This document shows, piece by piece, positions 22,479 through 30,766 of a DNA stretch of 41,599 nucleotides (the first letter of the stretch is position 1; each line of letters begins with the position of its first letter). Source of the stretch: JBCDGH01 sp038751365 (GTDB lineage Bacteria; Patescibacteriota; JACMRA01); the NCBI GenBank assembly GCA_038751365.1, contig JBCDGH010000007.1:1-41599 (forward strand), in the 5' to 3' direction. A program made the translations under genes and the position numbers. The notes beneath the pieces are model-generated. The model did no database searches and was not told the origin of the DNA. It saw nothing but the letters and a program-made list of their open reading frames with translations.

Positions 22479-24446
22479 ATGTATTTAGATTCATCTACGT
22501 CAGAGTTCTATTTTTCTAAAAACAAGAAGCTGGAAAGTCAGATATCTCCAGAGGTAATTGAAGTCTATTCAGAGGTAAAGCGAATTTATAGTGAGCTTCT
22601 AGATGATTATAGTTATTCACCTCGTGAACTAATTTCTGCGCTGAAAAAGTATGTAAACTCGAATAAAATGCTCACTGCCGCCTATACTTCTGGATTGTAT
22701 GCTATACAGTTTTCTTCTAGACGCGGTGGCTTACCAGAAAGTCCTAAATCCCGTACAACCTTAAGATCTGTCAAAAATAGCCTTTTCTTGCTTAAGGATT
22801 TTAGAAGTAAGCTATCAGCTAAGAGGGTTGCTGTAGAGGAAGATACTAGTCAACTTAAGAATGAAGCTATAGACAATTTTGAGGGGAATAAACCCAATAA
22901 ATTTTTGCAGATTGCGATGCCTAAACCTGATGAAGCTTTGCGTGATTATCTAAATAGTTTAGACGAATCATCTCATACCTCTACTGCTAGCAGCTCTCAG
23001 GCTAGTACTTCATCAGTTAGAGAGTCTTATCAGCCGCAAAGCTTAGCTAAAACAAATCAACCTAAAGCATCTAGTTTTCAAGATAAGTTAAAGAGTTTGC
23101 TTGGCACTGTTGACCAAAAAGTTAAATCACTGTTACAGGGAGTTAAAGATGGTGTAATTGATTCAACCAGGTCTATACCTAGTCACTATAAGACGCTAAG
23201 GAAGAGTTTTGGTAACCGCTTTGATCAATTAAAAAACGCAGCGGAGAGTATCAAGAAAGTACCTTCTCAGGTAGGGAGCTGGTATTCTCAGGCAGATCTT
23301 AAACAAAAGACTGCGGTTTCATTAGCTGCAGGGATAGGTATCTATAGTACCAGTGTCCCCATTATTAATAAAATAGGTTCTCAGGTCACTGGAAGAAGTT
23401 TTCATGCGCCAACCGAAGTAATTCAAGGTATTTCTAATACTACTAAAGATATTCATGACTATCTAAATCGTGATCAAATTGCTCGCACGGAGGCTAGAGC
23501 AGAACTAACCTCAATATATGAAGAATACCTAGATGAACTTGAGATCAATACTGTAAAGGCAAATAAGCACAAGCTATTGTCAGAGGTTTTAGCTCGAGCT
23601 AAGCAAGAAGAAGAGAATCTATATTCTACCAGAGTTAATATAAATAGCGCATCAGAAGCAAGCGAAAATGTTGCTAGGACTGTCATGTTTAATCCAGAGG
23701 AAGATTTTGCAAAAATTCCCGTTATTAACAATAGAATTAAACTATCAGAAATACAAAAGAGATTGGTACGAAGTTTAGTTGATAACTATAATCTAATAAA
23801 CAGAAATACTGAGAACTTCATACCGATACCCAATGACTTTTCAGGTAAAACATTTGATTTTTTATACCGTGAGGGAGTTCTAAAGTTAGATATGAAAGTT
23901 CCTGAGTCTGTAACTTTTGATCACACTGAAATGAAGTACTGGATTGAAGATTACTGGAGACTGAATCAAGAGGTAGAGCTCAAAGATTTAAAAGTTCCTA
24001 CTACTAAGATCAAAGTAGATGCTCAAAAGAAGAGAAATTTTGAAGCAAATAAGTCAAAAAGTGAATTTGTTGACAAGATTTTAGAGTTAAAGAAAAAAGT
24101 CAGATTGATTGAACATAATATTGCTAAAAATAAAGAGCTAATTAAAGTACTAGAGAGGAATTTAGCAAATGCTGAATCAATGTATAGTTCTTCAATAGGA
24201 TTGTTAAAAGCACAAATTAATTCTATAACCCCTGGTCAACAAAATTATTATAAAAATGTAATTGAGTTAGATGATAAAGTAAAGAAACTAGAGTCGATTA
24301 GATCCAGAAAAATTAGTGATACTAAAATGGAGATACTTAATGCTGAAAGCGAGGTTAGTCTTTTAGAAGCGGAACTGAAGCCTATTTCAAGAGATTTTTA
24401 TTCAGAAATAAGCAAGTACTCTAAACTTCATTCTGATAAAAAGTAA
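22479..24446 (+). CDS. Coiled-coil protein with one possible membrane segment, function unknown
   Basis: 655 residues. The N-terminal 130 residues are helical (VIEVYSEVKRIYSELLDDY). A Ser/Thr-rich linker at about 165-200 leads into an amphipathic helical region. One hydrophobic stretch (AVSLAAGIGIYSTSVPIINKIG, about residues 283-305) could span the membrane. The C-terminal 130 residues form a strong coiled coil (IEHNIAKNKELIKVLERNLA, VKKLESIRSRKISDTKMEIL). No family is recognised. A 68-residue gene follows after 13 bases. Confidence 0.82.
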   Translation: MYLDSSTSEFYFSKNKKLESQISPEVIEVYSEVKRIYSELLDDYSYSPRELISALKKYVNSNKMLTAAYTSGLYAIQFSSRRGGLPESPKSRTTLRSVKNSLFLLKDFRSKLSAKRVAVEEDTSQLKNEAIDNFEGNKPNKFLQIAMPKPDEALRDYLNSLDESSHTSTASSSQASTSSVRESYQPQSLAKTNQPKASSFQDKLKSLLGTVDQKVKSLLQGVKDGVIDSTRSIPSHYKTLRKSFGNRFDQLKNAAESIKKVPSQVGSWYSQADLKQKTAVSLAAGIGIYSTSVPIINKIGSQVTGRSFHAPTEVIQGISNTTKDIHDYLNRDQIARTEARAELTSIYEEYLDELEINTVKANKHKLLSEVLARAKQEEENLYSTRVNINSASEASENVARTVMFNPEEDFAKIPVINNRIKLSEIQKRLVRSLVDNYNLINRNTENFIPIPNDFSGKTFDFLYREGVLKLDMKVPESVTFDHTEMKYWIEDYWRLNQEVELKDLKVPTTKIKVDAQKKRNFEANKSKSEFVDKILELKKKVRLIEHNIAKNKELIKVLERNLANAESMYSSSIGLLKAQINSITPGQQNYYKNVIELDDKVKKLESIRSRKISDTKMEILNAESEVSLLEAELKPISRDFYSEISKYSKLHSDKK

Positions 24447-24459
24447 TTTCTATATTAAC

Positions 24460-24666
24460 ATGAGCTCATACGAAATATTTAATTACCAAACTTCTTTAGC
24501 TATTAAGCATTATTTGAGTATATTTGATTACGATAAGCTAATTAAAAAGCTCTATATATATAGGCTTGAGCTAGCTAAATCTATTATTTTTAAGGATACA
24601 GAAAAAGCATCTTACTTGCAAGTTTTTTGTGATGAGATAGAAAGGCAACTTGAGCTAAAGCAATAA
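24460..24666 (+). CDS. Small helical protein, function unknown
   Basis: 68 residues, entirely helical in appearance (SLAIKHYLSIFDYDKLIKKL, YLQVFCDEIERQLELK). It starts 13 bases after the coiled-coil gene on the same strand and ends 5 bases before the convergent metallophosphoesterase gene. The tight spacing supports a real co-transcribed gene, but no family is recognised. Confidence 0.55.
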   Translation: MSSYEIFNYQTSLAIKHYLSIFDYDKLIKKLYIYRLELAKSIIFKDTEKASYLQVFCDEIERQLELKQ

Positions 24667-24671
24667 GCTTA

Positions 24672-25640
24672 TTATAGTTCGAAAATATCTATAACAGCAG
24701 GGTTAAGAAATCTTAAGGGTAAAGCTACTTCACCAACTCCGCATGTAATGAATAATTTACCAGATTGGATGCTTCCATTGCCGTTATCTACTTTATCAAA
24801 AAAGCCAACTCCTTTTAAGTCTGCATACCACCCTTTGTCGTAGTATTTATCGACTACTGGTAACTGTGTCTTGTAGATATAAGGGATTCTAATTTGTCCG
24901 CAGTGAGTATGCCCACTGAGTGTAAGTACTTTAGCCTTGGCATTTTTGACATTGGATCTAAAATTTTGGGAATAATTGAGTGTAGTGTCTGGATTGTGTG
25001 CCAGTATTATTGTGAACTCACTCAAATCTATATTTTCCAAAATATCAGTTTTGTCTTCGTTGGCCCAATAACTGCCTAAGCCTACGAGAGTGATACCTTT
25101 TGTTTTGACCACTTCATTATCTATCAACTTTACATTATTCTTAAGAAGCGTCTCTGTAAGCTCTTTTCTTATGGGTTTTCCTGGGAATTCAACGTCATGA
25201 TTGCCGAGTACCCCGTAGATTGGTACTTCCAAATCTTTTAGAGGAGAAAAAATATTCTCTAATTGATTTTTATCTGGGTAGTAGGTCCAGTCACCAGCCA
25301 TTAGAACGATATCTAAATCTGGTATTTGATTAAGCTTAACAACAATTTGCTCAACAAAGGACTTGCTTTTCCAGCCACCCGCATGTATATCTGCTATCAG
25401 AGCAATTTTGGTATTAATATTAGTATCCAAGATTTGGTGATAGTTGGTTTGGATGAAGTATCTCTCAAACCAGATACTGTTTACAAGCATTAGGCAGCAA
25501 GCTAACAAAATTCCCGAGATTATATATCTGTGTATAGATTTGAGCTTTTTAGATTTGAATAAGAGAATAGCACCAGCAAATAAGGTAATTAGTAGCAAGT
25601 AGATAATAAAAACAATAACAATTTGTATCTTAAAGTTCAT
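24672..25640 (-). CDS. Membrane-anchored metallophosphoesterase (YkuE/YaeI-like)
   Basis: 322 residues from ATG 25640 (an in-frame TTG at 25649 is the alternative). Two N-terminal membrane helices (about residues 5-27 and 38-58) precede a calcineurin-like phosphoesterase domain with all metal-binding motifs: ALIADIHAG, LMAGDWTYY (the usual GD-x-x-D is GDWTYYPD), LGNHD, ILAHNPD and LSGHTHCGQ. Relatives are phosphodiesterases or UDP-sugar/lipid hydrolases at the membrane; the substrate is not shown by the sequence. Divergent from the DUF2200 gene with overlapping -35 boxes. Confidence 0.9.
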   Translation of the reverse strand: MNFKIQIVIVFIIYLLLITLFAGAILLFKSKKLKSIHRYIISGILLACCLMLVNSIWFERYFIQTNYHQILDTNINTKIALIADIHAGGWKSKSFVEQIVVKLNQIPDLDIVLMAGDWTYYPDKNQLENIFSPLKDLEVPIYGVLGNHDVEFPGKPIRKELTETLLKNNVKLIDNEVVKTKGITLVGLGSYWANEDKTDILENIDLSEFTIILAHNPDTTLNYSQNFRSNVKNAKAKVLTLSGHTHCGQIRIPYIYKTQLPVVDKYYDKGWYADLKGVGFFDKVDNGNGSIQSGKLFITCGVGEVALPLRFLNPAVIDIFEL

Positions 25641-25680
25641 ATTATTCAATTAATATGATTTTTCGTAATAAAGCTAGCCG

Positions 25681-25709
25681 TTGTCAATATTAAATATTTG
25701 TACTTACTT
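25681..25709 (+). promoter_or_regulatory. Leaderless promoter of the DUF2200 gene
   Basis: TTGTCA (25681-25686), 17 bases, TTACTT (25704-25709); ATG 25716 follows after six bases. The minus strand reads TTGACA at 25687-25682, so a divergent -35 overlaps. Confidence 0.6.
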
Positions 25710-25715
25710 ATCTAT

Positions 25716-26069
25716 ATGTCTGACAATCAGCGTATTTACTCGATGAAATTTTCTAAGATCTATCTCATGTATTTACAGAAGACATTGAAAAAGGGAAGAA
25801 CTCAAGCAGAGCTTGATGCAGTTATTGAGTGGCTAACTGGTTATAGTAAAAAGCTGCTTGAAAAAGTGATAGATGAAGGGGTGGATCTAAAAACTTTTTT
25901 TGATGAAGCTCCACACAAAAATCCTAAACGTTCTGCTATCAAAGGTGTGATATGTGGTATTAGGGTGGAGGATATTAAAGATGATCTCATGCGTGAAATA
26001 AGATATCTTGATAAGTTAGTCGATGAATTAGCTAAGGATAAGAAGTTGGAGTTTATTTTAAGGGAGTAG
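25716..26069 (+). CDS. DUF2200 family protein
   Basis: 117 residues from ATG 25716, the start fixed by the promoter (a TTG at 25698 lies before the expected transcript). The match to the DUF2200 pattern, from memory, is strong: IYSMKFSKIYLMYLQK, KKGRTQAELDAVIEWLTGY, FFDEAPHKNPKRS, IKGVICGIRVEDIKDDLMRE, IRYLDKLVDELAKDKK and a C-terminal ILR. The family is widespread; I know no function. Length is normal. Confidence 0.9.
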   Translation: MSDNQRIYSMKFSKIYLMYLQKTLKKGRTQAELDAVIEWLTGYSKKLLEKVIDEGVDLKTFFDEAPHKNPKRSAIKGVICGIRVEDIKDDLMREIRYLDKLVDELAKDKKLEFILRE

Positions 26070-26081
26070 ATGCAGTTAAGC

Positions 26082-26110
26082 TTGTCAAAGGCCGAATTAT
26101 ATGCTATATA
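26082..26110 (+). promoter_or_regulatory. Promoter of the 26137 gene
   Basis: TTGTCA (26082-26087), 17 bases, TATATA (26105-26110), preceded by ATGC. The upstream in-frame ATG at 26101 lies within this promoter. Confidence 0.7.
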
Positions 26111-26136
26111 TAGTGTATAAGTTTAACCAAAATCTA

Positions 26137-26856
26137 ATGCCAGAAAAATATATCCCTTCCCAAGAAAAAGCTGTTTCAACAGACCCTAAGTCTGTATTAG
26201 AGGTTCTTGAACAAAGTCTACCCAAAGAGGATTTATTAACCTTGAACAACTTGAAAGGTGCTATAGAGGCTAAGATCGAGGAAGTTACACAAGTAGCAGA
26301 CTCTAAATATCTAAAATATTTACAAGAAAAAAAGTCGAAGGTGGAGGCTCAAATTACTGTCAAAGAGCGATCTGCTAATCTGAAAGGTATTACAAAAGTA
26401 GAATTTGATGATAAGAACATGAAACTACTTGAAGAGTTTATAAAGTCTGGTAAGCAAATATTAGTTCAAGATACTAAAGGTAATAATTACTTTATTGCAC
26501 ACGGGAAAACACAGGCTGATCCTAAAACTGGAGAGAGTAGCCATGTGGTCGATGTGGACTTCGAGCAAAAAGATACAATTTCTTATCTTAAGGAGCAGAT
26601 AATATCAGGTAAATTCCCTAAAGGCAATCTTAACATCGCATCTTGTCATGTTGGTGAAATTTCGCAGATTGAGTTTGATAAGCTAGCACAGGAAGCGCGT
26701 CTATATGGCATTAACTTGCAAAGAGTGACTCGAGAAGAAGGTGTAATATCTGTAGCTACTTTATTACCAGAAGAAAGATTGAAAGATTTTAAAGTTAAAT
26801 CTCAGCCTAAAAATAATATTGTTTATTTTCAACCAGGGACTGTACAGATGGTGTAA
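26137..26856 (+). CDS. Protein of unknown function
   Basis: 239 residues from ATG 26137. An upstream in-frame ATG at 26101 sits inside the promoter and would not be transcribed. The first half is helical and charged (LNNLKGAIEAKIEEVTQVAD, YLKYLQEKKSKVEAQITV). The second half is alpha/beta with QILVQDTKGNNYFIAHG, GNLNIASCHVGEIS and EARLYGINLQRVT. The 'ASCHVG' turn suggests a possible nucleophile Cys-His pair, but I recognise no family. Confidence 0.75.
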   Translation: MPEKYIPSQEKAVSTDPKSVLEVLEQSLPKEDLLTLNNLKGAIEAKIEEVTQVADSKYLKYLQEKKSKVEAQITVKERSANLKGITKVEFDDKNMKLLEEFIKSGKQILVQDTKGNNYFIAHGKTQADPKTGESSHVVDVDFEQKDTISYLKEQIISGKFPKGNLNIASCHVGEISQIEFDKLAQEARLYGINLQRVTREEGVISVATLLPEERLKDFKVKSQPKNNIVYFQPGTVQMV

Positions 26857-26894
26857 GCTAGAGGTAAAATCGTTTTTATCTGTTTCTGCCTATT

Positions 26895-26923
26895 TTGACT
26901 TGTTCAGTAATTAGTGCCAAAAT
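26895..26923 (+). promoter_or_regulatory. Leaderless promoter of the P-type ATPase gene
   Basis: TTGACT (26895-26900), 17 bases, CAAAAT (26918-26923), preceded by GTGC; ATG 26933 follows after nine bases. Confidence 0.65.
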
Positions 26924-26932
26924 ACCTCAATT

Positions 26933-29602
26933 ATGATCGAGGGTCAGGCTATTTCTAATAAAAGTCTTAGTGATTACTATAATTTAACCTGTGAAGAAGT
27001 ATGTGCAGGGTTCCAAGTCAAACCTGACTTTGGTCTAACCAGTCATCAGGTGGTAGAAAATAGGAGTATATACGGAAATAACCAGATAAGCAAGAAAAAG
27101 TCTGTTACAATTTGGCAGCTAGTTTTTAAACAGCTTAAAAATCCTTTGATCATAATCCTTGGTCTAGTTATTCTGATAAAGAGTTTTAATTTTTTTTCGG
27201 AAGTGGTTGTTGGTGCGTTTGAATCACAAAGCTTTGTTGAGTTGCTAATGGTGTTAGCCGTTGTCTTAATCACTGCTTGGGTCGGGGTTAGGCAAGAAGT
27301 GCAAGCAGAGAAGTCTCTAGAAAAGCTACGGCAACAAGTAAAGTTTTATGCTACAGTACTCAGAGAGGGAAAATTACTTAAAGTCAATTCTACCGAAGTA
27401 GTAGTTGGGGATGTTTTGATATTGAGTGCTGGTGATAAAATCCCGGCAGATTCCAGAGTTCTGGATGCTAATAATAGCAACGTAAACGAATCTTTACTTA
27501 CTGGTGAGTCCGAGGAGGTAGCTAAACAAAGTTCTAGATTGGAAGGTCAGAATATACCTCTGTCAGGTCAGAGCAATATTATATTCGGCGGTACTAGCTT
27601 ACTCAGTGGTAACCTAAAAGCAGTAGTGCATTCAGTGGGGCAAGATACGGAATTTGGAAAAATTTCAGCCAAACTAGAATCTACCAAAGCTCCGGAAACT
27701 AGATTTCAAAAACAAACTAAAAGCTTGCTTGGAGTTATCACTTGGATTTCTTTGGTTGCTTTTTTAATTTTGGAAATAGTTTATATATTTGTTTTTGGTT
27801 ATGATTTGATCGAGTCTATTGAGGTTGGTTTAGCTCTAATAATAGCTTTTATTCCTGAGGCTTTATCTGCTGTATCTGTAATTGTGCTGGCTATTTCAGC
27901 TAAGAATTTAGCTCAGCGAGGAATTATAGTAAAAAACTTACCTGCAGCAGAAGGTATGGGCTCAGTGTCTATGTTTTTGACTGATAAGACAGGGACAATT
28001 ACTCAAGGTCAGATGACAGTCGAAAATTTGTGGACCTTAAATAAAGCGCATTTGGAGGCAGTAGATTTTGGTCTAGAAAGTGCTCTGGATAAGCTAATAC
28101 TCGAATCTCTAAGTTATTGTAATAACAATAAAGGAGCTACCGAGCAAGCTATGAGTAAGTTTGTAACAACTTATAGTTACGCCGTAGACATTTCATCTAG
28201 AATAGTTGAGCATGGGTACTCTTCAGATTACAAAAGGATGATGGTAATTAGAGATAATCATCAAAGTAATAATAAGCTTACAGGTTATGCTAAGGGAGCT
28301 GCAGAAGTACTATTGCCACTGTGTGACACATTTTTTAACTCTGACTATAATAAGGTAGAAAAATTATTAAAGCAAGATCGACGTAGAATATTGGATACCA
28401 TTGAAGACTATGCATCAAAAGGTCTTAGGGTTTTATTATTAGCTAGGAGAGAATTTGATCGGAACTACAGAGCAGGTATCAGAGAAAACGATGAACAAAA
28501 TTTAACCTTTTTAGGTTTGGTATGTCTGTTAGACCCTTTGAGAGAAGAGGTAAAAGATACAGTATCTAGATTTAAACAAGCTGAAATAAAGCTGGTTATG
28601 ATTACCGGTGACCATCCAAATATTGCCAAGTATTTAGGGGTAGAGTCAGGTATTTGTGAGCCTAGTGATAAAGTATTGATTGGAACTCAACTAGAAAAAT
28701 ATAGTACTTCTCAACTCGATCAACCCACTATAAATTTGATTCATCAGACTAAAGTTTTTGCTAGAGTTCTACCTAAACATAAAGATTTCCTTGTCCATCT
28801 ATTCAAAGACCAAGGAGAGATTGTGGCAATGGCTGGAGATGGTATTAACGATGCTGTGGCTATCAAAAAAGCGAATATAGGGGTAGCTGTCAAAAATGCT
28901 GTAGACTGGGTAAAAGATATAGCTGGTATAGTCATTGTCGGTGGGTTTGATGCTTTGGCTAATGCTGTAGAGGAGGGTCGCAAGATTATTTATAAAGCAA
29001 GATTATTTACGCATTACCTTCTGTCTGGTAATATTTCTCAGGTAGGAGTGTTTTTACTTACCTCTTTATTTACCAAGTACCCACCCTTATCATCGCTGCA
29101 GTTATTGGTTATAAATTTACTTACTGATACACTTCCAGCTTTAGCCCTTGCCTACGAAGAAGTGCCTAGCACGGTTATGCAGCAGGGACCTGAATCTCCA
29201 GAAGCAAGCTTAGTAAATAAGCCTATTTGGATTTCTATTTTGGTTCAGGGATTGACCACTAGTTTATTTCTATTTTGGGTGTTTTGGAGTTATTTACCAA
29301 TTGGTCTAGTCTACGCTCAAACTGCTACCTTTTTTGCTTATCTGTGCCAAAAACTATATCGAGCTTTTACCGCTAGATCTTTTACTAAGTCTATATTTGA
29401 GTTAGGCTTTCTATCCAACAAAATGACTGCTTATTCAGTCCTTGGGAGTAGCTTAATAGCTATTTTGCTAATCTGGTTAATACCAGAGTATGTAGGTATG
29501 ACCATTGTGCAAGCCATTGATTTTCTTAGAATTGCCTTATTGGCTTTGACAATTCCACTTGTAGAAGAGGTCTTTAAGTTTGTTAGGAGGTTGCTTTTCT
29601 AA
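26933..29602 (+). CDS. P-type cation-transporting ATPase (P2A, Ca2+-ATPase-like)
   Basis: 889 residues. N-terminal cation-ATPase domain (GLTSHQVVENRSIYGNNQI), actuator loop LLTGESEEV, phosphorylation site D351 in FLTDKTGTITQGQ, nucleotide-binding KGAAE and the hinge MAGDGINDAVAIKKANIGVA are all present. TM4 reads IPEALSAV where Ca2+ pumps have PEGLP. TM5 has LLSGNISQV where Ca2+ pumps have N-x-x-E, and TM6 has NLLTDTLPALALAYE with the usual N and D. It exports a cation with ATP, probably Ca2+, but the TM5 Glu to Gln change leaves the ion in doubt. Confidence 0.93.
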   Translation: MIEGQAISNKSLSDYYNLTCEEVCAGFQVKPDFGLTSHQVVENRSIYGNNQISKKKSVTIWQLVFKQLKNPLIIILGLVILIKSFNFFSEVVVGAFESQSFVELLMVLAVVLITAWVGVRQEVQAEKSLEKLRQQVKFYATVLREGKLLKVNSTEVVVGDVLILSAGDKIPADSRVLDANNSNVNESLLTGESEEVAKQSSRLEGQNIPLSGQSNIIFGGTSLLSGNLKAVVHSVGQDTEFGKISAKLESTKAPETRFQKQTKSLLGVITWISLVAFLILEIVYIFVFGYDLIESIEVGLALIIAFIPEALSAVSVIVLAISAKNLAQRGIIVKNLPAAEGMGSVSMFLTDKTGTITQGQMTVENLWTLNKAHLEAVDFGLESALDKLILESLSYCNNNKGATEQAMSKFVTTYSYAVDISSRIVEHGYSSDYKRMMVIRDNHQSNNKLTGYAKGAAEVLLPLCDTFFNSDYNKVEKLLKQDRRRILDTIEDYASKGLRVLLLARREFDRNYRAGIRENDEQNLTFLGLVCLLDPLREEVKDTVSRFKQAEIKLVMITGDHPNIAKYLGVESGICEPSDKVLIGTQLEKYSTSQLDQPTINLIHQTKVFARVLPKHKDFLVHLFKDQGEIVAMAGDGINDAVAIKKANIGVAVKNAVDWVKDIAGIVIVGGFDALANAVEEGRKIIYKARLFTHYLLSGNISQVGVFLLTSLFTKYPPLSSLQLLVINLLTDTLPALALAYEEVPSTVMQQGPESPEASLVNKPIWISILVQGLTTSLFLFWVFWSYLPIGLVYAQTATFFAYLCQKLYRAFTARSFTKSIFELGFLSNKMTAYSVLGSSLIAILLIWLIPEYVGMTIVQAIDFLRIALLALTIPLVEEVFKFVRRLLF

Positions 29603-29635
29603 TACCACTTAATCTGTGTCGTAGAATGGCTGATT

Positions 29636-30712
29636 TTATAAACTTCTTAAAAATTTTGTTAAAATGTTATAAAAGTCTTCTGCGCTTTGAAGGCTGACCC
29701 ATTCCTGATCAGTTCCAATTCCACCACCTATCAAGCCAAATTCAACTCCCTTCATACCAAATTGAGTAAAGAATCTGGCATCGGAGGTGCCGAAAGCACC
29801 ATAGCAAATTGAGTTTTTATTTAAAATTTCTTTGCTTGCGCTTTGAATTTTTTCTATAAAGTAATCGCGCTCATCTAGATATAAGACTGACTCATTAGCA
29901 ACTATTTTTAGTTCCACATGGTTATCTGATGCTAATTTGGTTAATCTTTCTAAGATAGATGACGATTCTTCAGGAATATAACGTATATCAATTAAGCAAT
30001 TTGCAAGGTCTGGAATCTTGTTGAAGCTTTTATTAGGAACTTCAATATTAGCAATATTCAAACTAGTCTTCCATTCTTCTGAAGCGGGATTTGGTATCTC
30101 CTTTTTTAGCTTACTTAGAAATGATATTAACTTCTCCACAGCGTTTTCTCCTCTCCAAGGGTAGGCCCCGTGTGCTGTTTTTCCAGTTGATATTATTTTA
30201 GCTAAAATAATCCCTCTAGCTCTGTTAACCACATTAAAGTTAGTAGCTTCTCCTGCTATAGTAAAATCAGATTTTACTCCCTGTTCGATTTGGTACTTAG
30301 TTCCATCGAATCCTCCAATTTCTTCGTCAGTTACTATTTGTAAACCTAGTGGAAAGTCTAAAGACGGTGCTAAGTCCTTAAATACTGCAAGCATTACAGA
30401 GTCGTTAGTTTTCATGTCCATACTACCCACTCCATACATCTTATCACCTTCAATACGAGCTTCGTATTGCCAGCTCTTACCTGGTATTACATCCAGATGA
30501 CCATTTAAGATAACTTTGAAGTTTTGCGGTCTAGTCTTGCCATAGTATGCTAAAATACTTCTTGATCCGTTCCTCTCAAATATTTCTACTGTAAAGTCAC
30601 CCAGTTCAGATATAATCATATTTAAAGCTTCATCTAGTTGCGACTTGTTTTGAGGATCAGTTTTGATTGAGATCAGCTTTTTAGTTAGTGGAATAATATT
30701 AGAAATAGGCAT
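29636..30712 (-). CDS. M20-family metallopeptidase/deacylase (DapE/ArgE-like)
   Basis: 358 residues. Metal-site motifs seen: GHLDVIPG, GVGSMDMKTND, VTDEEIGG (catalytic Glu and metal Glu) and AGEATN. The lid/dimerisation domain has TGKTAHGAYPWRGENA. The last conserved zinc-ligand His, expected before 'xxxE-W/C-V' near the end, seems absent: the text reads GGGIGTDQEWV. The family hydrolyses N-acyl amino acids or peptides. Gene 54 bases after the unknown 633-residue protein gene on the same strand. Confidence 0.88.
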   Translation of the reverse strand: MPISNIIPLTKKLISIKTDPQNKSQLDEALNMIISELGDFTVEIFERNGSRSILAYYGKTRPQNFKVILNGHLDVIPGKSWQYEARIEGDKMYGVGSMDMKTNDSVMLAVFKDLAPSLDFPLGLQIVTDEEIGGFDGTKYQIEQGVKSDFTIAGEATNFNVVNRARGIILAKIISTGKTAHGAYPWRGENAVEKLISFLSKLKKEIPNPASEEWKTSLNIANIEVPNKSFNKIPDLANCLIDIRYIPEESSSILERLTKLASDNHVELKIVANESVLYLDERDYFIEKIQSASKEILNKNSICYGAFGTSDARFFTQFGMKGVEFGLIGGGIGTDQEWVSLQSAEDFYNILTKFLRSL

Positions 30713-30766
30713 ATATTTACTCAGCTTTTAAAAGAGAGTCGTTGTTAATTTATTAAATGTAAAGTA

